Origin: Bilabrum cf. latius
Lineage: Eukaryota; Bigyra: Bicosoecida; Bigyra; Bicosoecida
DNA length: 64,000 nt
Direction: 5' to 3'
NCBI GenBank assembly: GCA_965178125.1
Contig: OZ237740.1
Span: 372,001 to 436,000, forward strand
Shown here: positions 31,992 through 44,876 of the stretch, piece after piece
How positions within the stretch are numbered: the stretch's first letter is position 1
Layout of the letters: every line of letters starts with the position of its first letter
Made by a program: the position numbers and the translations under genes
The notes under the pieces: generated by a model
What the model was told of the DNA's origin: nothing
What the model saw: the letters and a program-made list of their open reading frames with translations, nothing else
Databases searched by the model: none

Positions 31992-33413
31992 ATTGGGTCG
32001 ATGAATCGATTCGTGCAGACGATGGATGCGAAGCCGTCTCAATCGGTGATGCACAGTGGGAAATGATGAAAACCCGCATGGTTGGATTCAGCACTTTAGA
32101 TCATGTGACTAGCATGCCGGAAGGGTACGCCTTGACCAAGGTGAGCAAATACCATGAGGACGAGCTCGAGGTTTTCGATACTTCGTCCGGCAAGGTGGTC
32201 GCCACGATCAAGCTTGAACATAAAGGCGACTCGTACTACGATCGGTTCTATATTCCCCGATCTGGCATATTTACCTTCATCGACGTGCGGGTATACCACG
32301 TGAACCTGCACAAACTCGAAGCAACCGAGCTGCCTGGCTCGAAAGGCCACTGCTACAAGCCTGGGCTACTCGACCGCGCAACTGGTAACCAGCTGCGCCC
32401 ATGGGCCAAGTTCGAGATGTACTCCTACTCGGCTACTACTGGCGAGTGGACCACCATCGAGGCGGCAGAGGTACAGGCCACCGTTCCGATCGAATCGGAG
32501 CTTCTGGAAGGCAAGTCGCTCCTCACCCGAGTCCACAAGACGCTGACGGGGCCCATCAGGGGCATGTCCGTCCACAAGGAGCGTCTCGTTGGATGCGGAG
32601 CACCAGGACACTACATCAGGCTGCAGGACGGCCGAATCGCAGCATGGACCGATCACGGGGAAGGGTTCGGTGGTCTGACCATGTGGGACATGGCGACCAA
32701 GAAGGCCCGCTTCGCCGCTGACTGCTTCCTGCTGGAAGGCAATCCAAAATGCGAGGACTGGGAAGAGATCATGGAGGACAATGGATATGCTGAAGGCACC
32801 CTTGTGCAGGTGGGTCCCTCCATGGCGGCCCTGCTGCTGCAGCAGTACAAGTACGGCATCGTGCTCATCGACGTTGATCGCATGGAGCAGGTGGGGCTGG
32901 CCGCGGAGGGCGAGCACATCCACCTGGCCGAGGCCGTGCATGTGGAGGGCATGGACCATGCCATGCTGGTGGCTGGGACCGTGAGTCCTGGTAAACTGCA
33001 GGTCTGGTGTCCTGTAGATGGTGACGCAGGTTGGTACAAGAAGCAGCAGGAGGTTGAGCTCGGCGAGAAGGTGACGGGAGTGACGGCTCTGAAGGCAATT
33101 CCGGGGGGCAACCTGCTCGTGTCTGCGCGGCAAGGCAGGTTCAACAACCGATTTAGTGATGACCACCCCTTCAAGTGCTTCGAGCTGAAGGGTGTCAAGG
33201 TAGAGCTGTCGGCTTCGACTGAGACCATCGATGATGAGACTGCTACCGCCGGTGTAAGCGGGAGTGTGATGCTCCAGGCGATGGAGGCGCATGCCGAATC
33301 TGGTTCTAGCTGATCCTGGATCAGTGCATTCGGACCACGAAATTGTGGATGGATTCTGCAGACTCTGTGACTACACTACAATCCGATCAAACCACAAATA
33401 GACTCTGCACTGG

Positions 33414-33918
33414 ACCACGCACTCACAGCATCCTGCCCCCAGCCCAATCCAGGATTCAAAAGCGACCTCCCATCATGGATGCTGCAGTGCGCCACGCACT
33501 CACAGCACCCTGCCCCCAGCCCATCTCAAAAGCGACCTCCCATCATGGATGCTGCAGTGCACCACGCACTCGCAGCACCCTGCACCCAGCCCAATTCAAA
33601 AGCGACCTCCCATCACGGATGCTGCAGTGCACCACGCACTCACAGCACCCTGCCCCCAGCCCATCTCAAAAGCGACCTCCCATCATGGATGCTGCAGTGC
33701 ACAACGCACTCGCAGCACCCTGCCCCCAGCCCAATTCAAAAGCGACCTCCCAGCGAGGATGCTGCAGTGCACCACGCACTCACAGCACCCTGCCCCCAGC
33801 CCATCTCAAAAGCGACCTCCCAGCGAGGATGCTGCAGTGCACAACGCACTCGCAGCACCCTGCCCCCAGCCCAATTCAAAAGCGACCTCCCATCACGGAT
33901 GCTGCAGTGCACCACACA
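33414..33918. repeat. 70-bp minisatellite, array 4 (7 copies)
   Basis: This is a near-identical copy of array 1, offset by 17,098 bp, with the same alternating subtypes. Confidence 0.9.
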
Positions 33919-33961
33919 ATCATAGTGTCCAACCCGGCCCATCCAGTATTGATGTGACCTC

Positions 33962-36900
33962 TCACTTGCACGTGGCATACACAGTGGACACACCACGTCC
34001 CTGAATGTCCAGCTCATAGTCTTGTTCCGGTACTCTGACGGCCAGGGCGCGCCTGGATGCATCGTAGCGAGCTTGCTCTTTCCCTCCCAGCCTCGAGTCG
34101 TACGATGAGAACATACCCGAGTCGAGGCTTCTGTGCTCCCTCTCTGCTTTAGCATACTCTGCACGAGCCGCCTCCAGCCCGCGCCTGGCATCATCAGCCT
34201 CACTGGCCTTCGTTGGAAGGTAATGGTCCAGCCACTTCATACCAGTGCCACTCGTCGCCATCACCTGCAGGCACATGTGCGTGCTGGTGTGACGGTGCTT
34301 CTGAGTGGTAGGGAACGGCTTCAGGTCAGACTCGACGTGGAATGGGTGTCCGAAGTTCACACCGAGGACGGCGCGCATCGCATTCATGCCGAAGCTTCTG
34401 GTCTCGGCCACAGACTCCAGCCGAGGATACAGACTGCTGCCGCGACTCCCGCTGTTGCAAGCTGATGGCAATTGCATCAACACTGGGACTGGCTGGAAGT
34501 CGTCAGGCTCGGCATACAGAGTCCAAGTGCCTGCCACAGGGAGCCTCTCGCCGATTGTAGTAGCGTCCTGCCCTGGCTCAGATCCCAATGCCGATGTGCC
34601 AGCGTCTGCAAACATCTTCAGTGGGGCCACACGATCCACCGACACTTCCAGAAGCATTGGTGGTTTCGCATCAGTCATCGCGCTCTTGTGCTTGTCACCC
34701 CAGCTCAGCTGAATGCCGCGCGGATACTGCATCGGTGCATCATCCAGCTGACAAGACGTCAAGCCTCGCCGGAGCCCGCTCAGCCCATACGACTGCAGCT
34801 TGAACGTGCTAGCCACATCGGCCGGATCCACCTTGCGGTAGATCACGTTGACTCCCCCGATGCTGTCTTCTCGCTACTTCGCACTCGCACTCGGACTCAG
34901 CGATGCATCAGGCGACCCCTCCTTGTCGTGCTGCAGCTTGCCAGCCGTGTACACGCCGGCCTCAGACCGAAGCAAGCTGCCCTCCACCGCGCGGAAGAGC
35001 GGCTTCGTCTTGCACTTGTCGCTCCCGATGCTGTGCAGGCCACTCCACACCAGCTTCGCACCTGTTGCCTCCGGCAGCATGATCTCCACAGGACGCACGT
35101 ATCCCACTTCCAGCGGCGAGCAGAACGAGGACGCCAGACACACGTGCCGGGCCTGGCACAGACCGTCCGGCTCTGAGTCGCCCTTGACACCGCACCTAGG
35201 CAGCGGGTGCCTGCACGACCCTCCCTCCTGCTCCGCCTGTTTGCGGTACTTGTCCGGGCAGTAGTCGCCAGTGCCCAGGATCGCATGCAGGGCGCGCTTC
35301 CGGATCGATTCGAGCTTAGTGAGCCGGCACGTCTCGCCCAGCAGCGCCTCTTCCCCCTCGGGCAGCGGCCTGCCGTACTTGTGCTCGAATGACGTGCACT
35401 CCAGGCTAGACGGCGGCTGGTATCGAGTGCTTCCGCGCTTGCCGCACGCCAGGTGGATGCCGCTGCCATCGCCCCCAGCGGACCCATCAGCCCCTGACTC
35501 GCCAGAGACGTACGACATGTAGTGCGACACGGAGCTGAGGCACGCCCTGCACGCGTCTGTCGCCTGCTGGTGGTACTCGTTGACGATCTTGGTGGTGGTG
35601 CTGCCGTCCGCATGCCTGTGCTCGTGCTCTGACTCGAACTTGTTCACGAGAGCAAACTCAGAGTCGTTCAGGTGGCAGGACTTGCGGAAGGCCTCGTGCT
35701 TCCTGGCAATCTCGTCGCAGTCCTGCAGCGGGTACGGCTTGGCCTCTGGGAATCCATTCGCGCTGCGCTCGTTGTGGATCTTGATCAGGTAGTTGAGCAC
35801 CTCCTCGCAGTCTGCCTTGGGCAGGCCCGTCTCGGCCGACAGCCGCAGCAGCGTGCTTGCACCGTGCGACGCAAACACGTTGTGCGAGGCCTGCCGAATG
35901 CGCTCCTGCATGGCGGCTTCGATGAGGAACTTCCTGGCCTTGGCGGCTTGCAGCACCTGGGATAGTGGGATGTCCTTGCGCTCGTTGCCGTCGGCGTCCA
36001 GCATCTAGGTATCTCCGGACATGAAGCACATCCTCCCGACCGCTTCCATGCTCTCCACCCTGCCGCGGCTCGACCGCTTGCCTGCCTCCATCGCTATGCG
36101 AGTGCACGCCTCCCAGTCGCCGAAGAGAGCCAGGCCGTGCAGGGCCCAGAACTTCATGTCCACCACGGCAGGCATCGTGTCCACCGTGGTGGCCCAGCGC
36201 TTGAGCCCAGCCATCATCGTCTCGCGGTCCTGCGTGGCGCTGACGAGGCTGGGCTCGCCTCCCCTGACGCTCACCGTGACGTCTGTGGCGAGCTGAGCAG
36301 TGCGCCGAGACTTGCCGGACGACCACGCCGCGCTGAGATCCAGTCCTGCCTTGCCCGCACTGGAGGCCAGCTCTGCCAGCTGCAGGGCCCGTTGGATGGT
36401 GGGCCCGTCCTCGCGGATGGAGCTGGTCTTGTACGAGGTGTCCACGACTTCCTCCCGCCCGTCCACGATGCGGGTGTACTTGGTGTTGGTGGTGGTGGTG
36501 TGGTTGGAGCGAGACGCCGTGAGGATATCACCGACTGAGATGGACTCTGCCGGGTCGAAGCTGGCCTGCAGGGAGAGGGCGGTGTCGGTGTGCTCGTCCG
36601 TGGAGAGCTTCTCGGAGCTGAACTTGCGGGTGACGGTATACTCCCCTCCCATCGCGATGCTCGTGGACACGAGTTCACCATACGTGTTAAGGAATCCAAG
36701 GTACTGATCCTGTACCCAATCAGGGACAGAGGCCCACAACTTCTGAAGGCCCTCACGGCCGAGCGCCTTGCCAGGATAGAAGTCTTTGATATACTCCACA
36801 GCATTGGAGGTGACGCGTAATTGCAGAACAGCTCTCTTGAACTCATCCGTAAGCAGCGTCTCGTCGAGCACCAGCTGGCACTCAATCGTTTCAAGTGCAT

Positions 36901-37261
36901 CGTCAGTGGCTATTCCGATATCAAGGGGCCCTGCTCGTACTTCATGTGGCAGTAGCGGCGTAGTTGATCCATCTTTCCTGGCCTTATCTAGGCAGCCGAC
37001 AGCGTAGATGCTCTCTGGAACACTCAGTGAATGCGTCAAGATGGTGCGGGTGGTAGAAACGGTAGTCCCTTCATTAGCAGACTGCTGCGAAGAATCTGAA
37101 GACGTTGATGCGCTTATTCCAGCTACAATTGGACCTAAAGCGGCGCTGAGTCCAAGCTTGGTAGCGCGCTACGATGCCACATCGACGGCATCGCTACAGT
37201 GCTGCGCAGTACTGCTCGAAGTTGCCGTTGCCCTCCTCTACAGGTCAACCTGCGCAGCCAT
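33962..37261 (-). CDS. Gene B copy 4, full-length MACPF/perforin-like protein
   Basis: The only complete B copy: 1,099 codons from ATG 37261 to TGA at 33962, with four TAG codons (two in the first 35 residues, then 36002 and 34871). Residues about 190 to 208 carry FLNTYGELVSTSIAMGG, a variant of the MACPF signature (normally YGTH...GG). Proteins with this domain oligomerise and insert into membranes; some act in attack, others in defence or egress. After the domain comes a long Cys-containing region without a recognised family. No clear signal peptide is seen (start MAAQVDLQ). The MACPF call is by pattern, and His of the motif is replaced by Leu. Confidence 0.65.
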
Positions 37262-37686
37262 AAAGCAATTGAGGTTGCATCATATTAGTCAATTTTATTT
37301 ATTCTGTTTTCAAGTAGGCAGAATACCAGAATACCAGAATAATTTGTAGGCAGTATGACGAGTGTAATGTTGCGCGCACTTCATTTATTCAGATTTGGTT
37401 CTTGCGACCAAATTGTGGGCGCGCGCGCCCGGAAACATCGGGGGATCCGCATCATGGCTCCCAATGCGATCAATCGGCTCGAAATACAAACGAAGCAAGC
37501 TTACATCAATTCAAATATGATACTTAGCTCAAATTCTGTATAATCAAGATCTCACATAATCTGGGACCCACACCATCCCCGTCGGCGGCAAAAAGTTACA
37601 CTTTCCAGCAGCAATCGCTGTATTTTGTAGGACTTGACCGAGCTTGTAGTCCGGAAAACCGGTTTTTCCGATTGAAAGAGTTGAAA
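37262..37686. other. 5' flank of B copy 4, with a LINE-tail-like repeat
   Basis: AT-rich upstream DNA with no gene. It contains the 30-bp repeat at 37321 described separately. Confidence 0.5.
37321..37350. repeat. 30-bp repeat shared with 44877 to 44906
   Basis: Both sites contain two GAATACCA units followed by GAATAATTTGTAGG, identical over 30 bases. The reverse complement resembles the 3' tail of the LINE at 55389 (ACCC-ACAA then repeated ATTCTGTA-like units), so this may be a LINE 3' end. Confidence 0.7.
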
Positions 37687-38808
37687 ATGATGATCCTATG
37701 GCGTCCAAACCAGATGCTGGCTTGCAGAGCTGGGCTGACCGCAATAGTTCATCTTCCCCGCAGCAAGACCGAGCACTTTGAGCCGAAGGCCTACGTTGCC
37801 GCGCTGCTCGCCTCTCGTTTCGTTGCCGAAGGAGACACCGAGCTACTACGCACGCTCATGACACGGGGCGTGATCAATTGGGCAGACATGGGCCAGGAGC
37901 AGAGTTTCGCGCTGTAGGCCTACCAGCAGGAGCTAGAGGCTGCCGGTATTCTCCAAGCTAGTAGCAGCAGCAGCGACTCGGAGCGGAGCGCGATCCTGCT
38001 GCAGTCACAAGGAGCCTCGTTCTCCTCGTCTGTGCGACTGGAAAGAGGTCAGCACCGGAGACTGCGGCGGAATCGAGCAACGCGGCATGGGCATCTCCGG
38101 CACGATGTCGGGCATTCTGTCGCAGTCCAGCGTGGATTTCCCCATGTCAGGGTGCTACAAGCGTCGCTGCGTGGGGTCGGGAGCATGCTACACGACGAAG
38201 ACGTCAGTTTTCCTGCCTCTTACATCGACACCCTCGGTGCCGAGCGAGACCTGAGGTACAACGAGGAGAAGCTGTGGAAGCAGCACGACGAGTCGCTCCA
38301 GAAGGAGGTCTGCGTGAGCGGTGGCACGCACCGCGTGCTGGCCCGGCGGCAGTTCCTATCGAAGACCAAGCAAGTGCTCCTTGACCTATACAAGCAGCTA
38401 CGGGTTGCGAACAAACAGGCAGAGCACGTGACGGTGAGTGCGCTCGGTCTCGGCGAAAATCTATGCAAGAGGGATTCTGCACGCACAGGACGCAGGGAGC
38501 GCTCTGGGGTCATCTCAACCCTGGGCACAGCAGGTGGGATCGCTCGGAAGGCAGCTCCTCAGTGTGAGGACAGCGCCGTCATGCATTCCACGTCCTCCGC
38601 CGTCAGGAACATCGCGAAAATGTCCGATGGAGGCTCTAGCACAGCAACAGCTGTGGCAAGCGAGCTTCGGGAGACAGTGATAAGGCTGGCTAGAGCTCGG
38701 GTGGAGGCAGACACCCCGGAGGTGACTACCCCTGGTGGCGAAAGCGCTGGCGCGCACACGCCAGCTCGTGATGCCTAGCCCTAGGAGCAAGCACAAGCAA
38801 CGGTTTGA
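37687..38808 (+). CDS. Unrecognised ORF
   Basis: From ATG 37687 the frame is open for 373 codons to TGA at 38806, crossing TAG at 37915, 38776 and 38782. The middle part (AERDLRYNEEKLWKQHDE, LLDLYKQLRVANKQ) looks like helical protein. Another frame between 38041 and 38240 also looks protein-like (Cys-rich), so the gene may be frameshifted. I recognise no family. Confidence 0.4.
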
Positions 38809-38824
38809 AGCGTTGGGTAATTTT

Positions 38825-39627
38825 GACACGGTGGGAGTACGGTGCTGGCTGCAGGGGTCGCAGCAGCGCCTGAGACGGGTGGTCGCTTTTTGACACGGCG
38901 GGAGTACGGTGCTGGCTGCAGGGGTGGCAGCAGCGCCTGAGACGGGTGGTCGCTTTTTGACACGGCGGGAGTACGGTGCTGGCTGCAGGGGTGGCAGCAG
39001 CGCCTGAGACGGGTGGTCGCTTTTTGACACGGCGGGAGTACGGTGCTGGCTGCAGGGGTCGCAGCAGCGCCTGAGACGGGTGGTCGCTTTTTGACACGGC
39101 GGGAGTACGGTGCTGGCTGCAGGGGTCGCAGCAGCGCCTGAGACGGGTGGTCGCTTTTTGACACGGCGGGAGTACGGTGCTGGCTGCAGGGGTCGCAGCA
39201 GCGCCTGAGACGGGTGGTCGCTTTTTGACACGGCGGGAGTACGGTGCTGGCTGCAGGGGTCGCAGCAGCGCCTGAGACGGGTGGTCGCTTTTTGACACGG
39301 CGGGAGTACGGTGCTGGCTGCAGGGGTCGCAGCAGCGCCTGAGACGGGTGGTCGCTTTTTGACACGGCGGGAGTACGGTGCTGGCTGCAGGGGTGGCAGC
39401 AGCGCCTGAGACGGGTGGTCGCTTTTTGACACGGCGGGAGTACGGTGCTGGCTGCAGGGGTGGCAGCAGCGCCTGAGACGGGTGGTCGCTTTTTGACACG
39501 GCGGGAGTACGGTGCTGGCTGCAGGGGTGGCAGCAGCGCCTGAGACGGGTGGTCGCTTTTTGACACGGCGGGAGTACGGTGCTGGCTGCAGGGGTGGCAG
39601 CAGCGCCTGAGACGGGTGGTCGCTGAA
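38825..39627. repeat. 67-bp minisatellite, 12 near-perfect copies
   Basis: GACACGG starts each unit at 38825, 38892, 38959 and so on to 39562. Units differ mainly at GTCGCAGC versus GTGGCAGC and in the first unit. The reverse complement begins AAAAGCGACCACCCGTC, like the 70-bp unit (AAAAGCGACCTCCCATC). It begins just after the stop of the ORF at 38808. Confidence 0.92.
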
Positions 39628-40763
39628 CAACTGTACTCGCTTTATATTCTCTTTGTACGCAATGCACATGGTGGCACCATACGTACGCCACCAACGTGTC
39701 CAGCGCACCAGACCTACAGCAGCAGAGGCCACGGCGTCCGCCGCTTCACGCTACCGTGCCCTCATCCGATCATCCCGGATGCCGGTGATATTCCCCTACA
39801 GCGCCTACGGGCAGTGCTTTTTGTATCAGTGCCAAGCATGGATGCTGATGCGTCAGACGGAGGGTAATCTCTGTCGAACCTGCCATTGTCCCACTGCTGG
39901 ATCCACTGCTCAGCTATGGCCACCCTGGCGCGTTCTGGCATGGGGGCGGTTGCAACCCCGCCCCTCGACACAGCGCTTTGAACCTGCCCGGCGGCCCCAA
40001 GAGAGAACGCATCCGCGGCGGCGGGGTCGTAGGGGACATATTTCCGCCATATCTCGGGGCAGGCTATCCAACGAGTGCCCACAAGCAGCCAGGCTGCAGG
40101 GCACGATGGTGCGGGGCATCGGCCTGGCGCTCCGGGGCCCTCGTCACACCGATTCCCAGCCCGTTTACCCACCTCACCCTCAAGCTCTTCACGGCTTCGA
40201 TTCCGGATGGCTTCCAGGTTCGCTGCACCCATGGCTAGCTGCGCCGCGCATCGCAGCCGGTGCCTGCCCCTGCCGGATCCAGTGCCGGCACAGGCAGGCC
40301 CCTGGACAGCGGCAGCGGACACACGCCCACCCTCAGCCGCCTGCCCCGAAGATCCGTGCCAATCTCATCGCATTCCAATCTCATGTACTGCATGAGATCT
40401 ATGCCCTCCATCCGTGAGAGCACGAGCCCAGCGCACCCCCACCCCTCGACCACTCGGTACGGGCAAGGCACTTCCCTCACCACGACCCCGTCCCGACCAA
40501 CCCCAGCACTGCCGTGCGATGCACCCGACCGCTGTGTGGCCCCTGTCCCCACCAGCGCGAAGGCCCTCGCCCTCTCTAGTGCCTGTATCTCGCAGGTCTT
40601 CAAGCAAAGGCACCGCCTGCCTCGTACTGCGTGCTGTGGCAGCGCCATTCAGCTGGGACCCTGAATCGCCACCTGGTTTGCAATATCTTGCTCGTGCCCA
40701 TTCCCAGGATATCAGCCCCACATTCCCGGATCACTCGAACAGCCCGCAAGTCCAACAACCGGA
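39628..40763. other. GC-rich stretch without a convincing gene
   Basis: Several overlapping open frames occur on both strands because of high GC and few stops. None has a recognisable motif. A 186-codon minus frame (39762 to 40322) is the longest. Confidence 0.35.
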
Positions 40764-43700
40764 TCAAAGCAGGTCAAGGGAGTCACCCGCCTGCCAGCCC
40801 TCGCCCTGCTGCCAGCCCACGGCCTCCCTGGCTTCTCTCCAGGCAGCAAACGTGGCCCACTTCACCATCACGGACCTGAAGGTGACGCAATCGGGCAGCA
40901 GCGGGGGCTCAAGCTCTGCCAGGGTTCTGATCACCGACTGTGTGGACGCGTTCTTGTAGTTTCCGGCCATGATGTGCAGGTCCTTGCCCTCCCACTCGAG
41001 CTCACTGGCGGCAGCCGCTTCGTTCACGATCGACCGCACCAAGCCTTGGACGTCGTGCGCAGTCGCGCCGGACAATGCGACAATGTGCGCGTGTGGAAAT
41101 AGCCAGGCGGCATCTTCGGAGGTCTGCACCATGCCCAATTCCCCCATGAGCCCGCTGTCGTACAGCAGGCTGGCCAGGTGGTCCCGCCGCCGCTCGTGGG
41201 TCCACTCCGACCACGGCGGCGTCCCCGATTCGGTTGCTGCAGGTGGTTGCGTCATTCCTTGCGAAGTTGTAACCCCTCGCATTGGAAGCGCGACCTACTC
41301 CAAGATCTCGTCCGAATCGGCCGCTGTGTCGTTCGCGAAGTGGTCCTTTGCCAAGCGCACCGTCCGCCTCATCATGTCGTTTACTCCGCCCTGCTTCCTG
41401 GCTGCACTCAGCAGAGCCACCAGGGCCTTGGCGTAGTCGCGGGGCTCCCACCGCCTGTCTGCCTGCATCACAAGGCTGGACGCCAGTGTTTCTTTCCTCA
41501 GTAGCGGTGGCAGTACGATGCCCTTGGGGTCTTGCATGCCGACTGCATCGCCGGGGTCGAACCGCTCTTCACCTGCTGCACTACCTGTTGCTTCCATGGG
41601 ACCGCCAGGCATCCCAATCAACGCTCCCATGAGGGCAGGCGATAAATCAACCTGGCCAGCACTTGCAGCGAGCCGTGAACACGCCGTCAAGGGCGTCAGC
41701 CTCCTGACCAGCTGAAAGAGACCCACATGATCGAGTGCGATGCGGTCGCTGGCCAGCCTGGCGCTCTGCAGACGAACGAATGCAATCGGCTGCCTAGGCA
41801 TGATCTGTCCAATCAGCATGCTGGAAGCAGCGTTAATGCCCTGTATGCCCAGTCCATGGTACCGCTGCTTTGCCTTGAGCCACGCGTCTGCATTCTCGGA
41901 CAGATCCCTCCACAGGTCAACCGCGGCAGGGCGCACGTATCCCTCGAGGGGGTCGAACCCATGGCTGGGCTAGCCGTCCGATTCCCTCTCTTGCTCTTCA
42001 TTCAATTCCTGCTGCACTGAGGGAGCGTTCGGGCCCAGCACCACGTACCCCGGACATGCTCTCGTGATGCCAGCCTTCCTGCCGAGCTCGGAGGATTCGG
42101 AGGCTACCCCAGAGGAAAGGAGGAGCTGCTCCCGCTGGTGGTCCGAGCGCACACGCTTTGTCACGAATTCAACCAAGTCATTGTGCGCGCGGATCGAAGC
42201 ATCGAGCCGTTCCTCACAAATAGCGCGGAAGCTCGGGAGATGGTCGCCACATCCCGCCCCTTCAGTCACCTGGTGCGCGTGAAGCGCGCACGCCGCAGCG
42301 GCCCCCTTGGAAATCACTTCCTGCACGAAATCGTTGAGGTCAAACGTCTCATTGTCTTGCCTAATCCCATCAACCGTGAAGTGCCTCAGGCGAAGCATGC
42401 TCTTCAGTTTGCTGACCGTGCTGAATCCCCACCCCCTGTTGCTCTGTTCCCAGTGGGACAGCGTGATCGCTCGGTCGCACAAGTGCCTCATGCTGCCGTT
42501 CTCAGCAGTCGCCACAATCCGCAGAGCGTGCGCCACTCCATCAACTTGAGATGCGCTACTCCCGGTTTCGTCACCCTCGTCTGCTACATCAGTATCACTC
42601 AGCTGCTGGAGAAGCTGCCGCGACTTGAGCACCCATCTTACCGTGCTTGCACCCACAAGCTCTCCTCGCGATTGCGTGCAGATCTCAAACATCCGGTCCA
42701 CCAGCACCGTCATGCATTCCGACAAACTGGTCAGCAGCTCTTGTCGCGACTCGTTCGTTGCTTCTGTGTGCTCACCAGATGCGGCACTCCATGCCTCGAC
42801 GAGCCTGCGCACCTCGGCAGGTATCCCATTCGGGATGGATACTTCGCACGGGTTCTTCCCCTCCATCTCTGCTTCATCCATACCCTCCATCAACTCGAGC
42901 AAAGCCTCTCGTTCACTTGAATCATTTGCGCAGTATGTAGCTGCAGATAGCAACGGGGGTCTGATGGCCAACTGCCACTCGCCGGCCGCTCTGTCCCCTC
43001 TGCGAGCACCGTGGAGGGCCTCAAGGGTTGACTCAGCCTCTTGAAGCAAGCAATTCGCAAGTATCCTGCACGATGATTCGTCTGGCTGCAACGCAATTCC
43101 TTCGTTTCTAAGTTCCAGCGCGTACAACCACGCGGCATCCAAGCCCTGCTACGAACGAAGCGCCTGGAGCAGTGGTCCGAGCTGGGAGCTCGCATGAATG
43201 GGACACCGCTTCAGGTCATCGCCAAGAGACGTGCCGTTCTTCTCGTCGTGTCTCGCAATGATCCCTCTCGTCGTATCGATCAGGTACACCTGCTTCTCGC
43301 AGTCGCCATGGAATGCTTCGAACAGCCGGTGCACTGTCCTGCGCCTTGGGTACAGGGGCGATTCCATGCTGCCAAAGGCCTTGACTACTCGAAGAGCAGT
43401 ATCAGCAAGCTCGGTCCCCTTTCCGCTCTGTACGATCGCGTACTGCATCCTGTCAACAAGTGAAACCGACACTCTAGCAATTTGAAACCCGTCGGCTTCG
43501 TCGAACGACAGCTCGGTGCCGGCCTCCAGGCTTGCCTTAGACTCGGCAATGAACTCCGCGATTGGAGCTGCACCGGCGATCGCGGCCGCGTCTGCATTCA
43601 TAAAGGTAGCGAGGGCCAGCTCGAACGGCGACTCGAATCCAGTCACTGGAATCAGCGGCTGGTCAGCTATACCTCTACTACTAGGCTGATCCACGTGCAG

Positions 43701-44840
43701 CTTCTCCTTGCCAGCGCGCTGCTTCCGCCCATCCTTGCCGCCACGTTTCGCCTGTTCTTTGTGGGGCTTCGGTCGGAACTGAATGCACGAGGGTGAATTG
43801 GCAGGTAGCAGTCCCTAGTCCAACCACGCCTGCAGCTTTTCCTGGCTGTGCAGCACGACTGATCTCGTGGAGCGAATCACGGGAGGTGCATGCTGCCATG
43901 CGGCCGCGCATGCAGCTGCAGCGCTCGCGCCTTTTGCCCGTGAGGCAGCTGCTTCGAGCGCTTCCCGGAGGAGCGATTCTCGAGTTCGGTCTGCTCCTTT
44001 TGCATCGCCTTCGTGTCTGCCGGCAGCGCCAGCTTCTGAGAGTGGTGCCTCAACATTCGTCAGGCCCCTGAGGACGTACGTGGCAACTCCCGTCGAGCCC
44101 GTCTGTGCCGCGCACTTGAGGGCGGCGTGTGCAACATTCAGATCGAACAGTTCCGCCTGAGACACCTGCTCGAGAAACGAGCAGGCAAGATTGTCGCCAC
44201 CCTCTTGCAGCATCGCACCGGTGGCTATGCCAAACAGATTGCGAGCTCCAGACCTGCCAGCGCCACAGAAACGTACTACTTCAGAGAAATCAAGACTGTT
44301 TTCAGGCCCAAGTACCTTTGATTGTGCGTCTCTGAGCAACGCCTGGATTATATTGATTTGAATTAGGACACTGAGAGGCGGCAACGCCTGCTCTTCCAAG
44401 CAAGGGTCCAGCAACTGTCTCAAGCTGCTCAAGCTGCCTCGCTCGATCCAGTTCTATGCCATCTGCTAAAACACGGGTGCAATTGCTTGCATCAGAGGCA
44501 CGCTAGAGTTCCATTCCGTCAACACACATTCGCAAATGCTCGCAGCTAGGTCAGTCTAATTTAGCTCTAGCGCTGCAGACAGCGTACCCTCGATATCGCT
44601 CGCTTTTGGAGGTCGTCTGGTTCTAAGCCTTGCGATTAGATCCTGGCATTGCTACTGGACAGATGATACGGTAGTATGGCTGCTCTGTAGCCGCCCTTGC
44701 AGAGCTATAGGATTGCCAGCCAACTGGAATCGAGACGTGCTCTGCAGAGATACAAGGCTCGGGGATCGAGCTGCAATCAGACCCCAATGATACGCTAGAC
44801 TAACACTACGGGCAGAAACAATCCGACGGCAGTGACGCAT
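40764..44840 (-). CDS. Very large unrecognised protein (1,358 codons)
   Basis: One frame runs from ATG 44840 to TGA at 40764. Interior stops are all TAG (including 44652, 44556, 44454, 43815, 43149, 41970 and 41295); none is TAA or TGA. The protein is largely helical, Ala/Leu/Glu rich, with no visible membrane segment. Stretches such as AWLYALELRNEGIALQPDE vaguely recall PPR-type helical repeats, but I do not claim that family. The start is a guess; the frame stays open upstream. The 30-bp repeat at 44877 lies 37 bases upstream. Confidence 0.65.
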
Positions 44841-44876
44841 CGTCCTTGCAGCTGTAAGTGCTCGAAAACACCGTTC

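Larger units (their letters stand above)
30676..33313 (+). pseudogene. Gene A copy 4, split by a 1.2-kb insertion
   Basis: The ATG at 30676 and about 31 codons (MAGVAGATEADK to ATSHAAD) match other copies. The gene then breaks at about 30766 and resumes at about 31992 (WVDESIRADDG) to run open to TGA at 33313. The 3' part is almost identical to copy 1. No GT-AG boundary fits the joint, so a spliced intron is unlikely. The product would need a new start downstream, and only GTG/TTG codons precede the block. Confidence 0.7.

Noticed and set aside
31970-33313. Intact gene A copy 4 starting in the insertion
   Set aside because: The apparent start is GTG inside inserted DNA. The true ATG lies 1.2 kb upstream at 30676, before the insertion.
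38825-39627. CRISPR array
   Set aside because: Whole units are nearly identical with no variable spacers, in eukaryotic DNA without cas genes.
38515-39732. 405-codon minus-strand ORF with Ser/Pro/Ala/Cys repeats
   Set aside because: It is the 67-bp satellite translated. 67 is not a multiple of 3, so each unit shifts phase and the peptide cycles through three frames; that is an artefact of a stop-free repeat.
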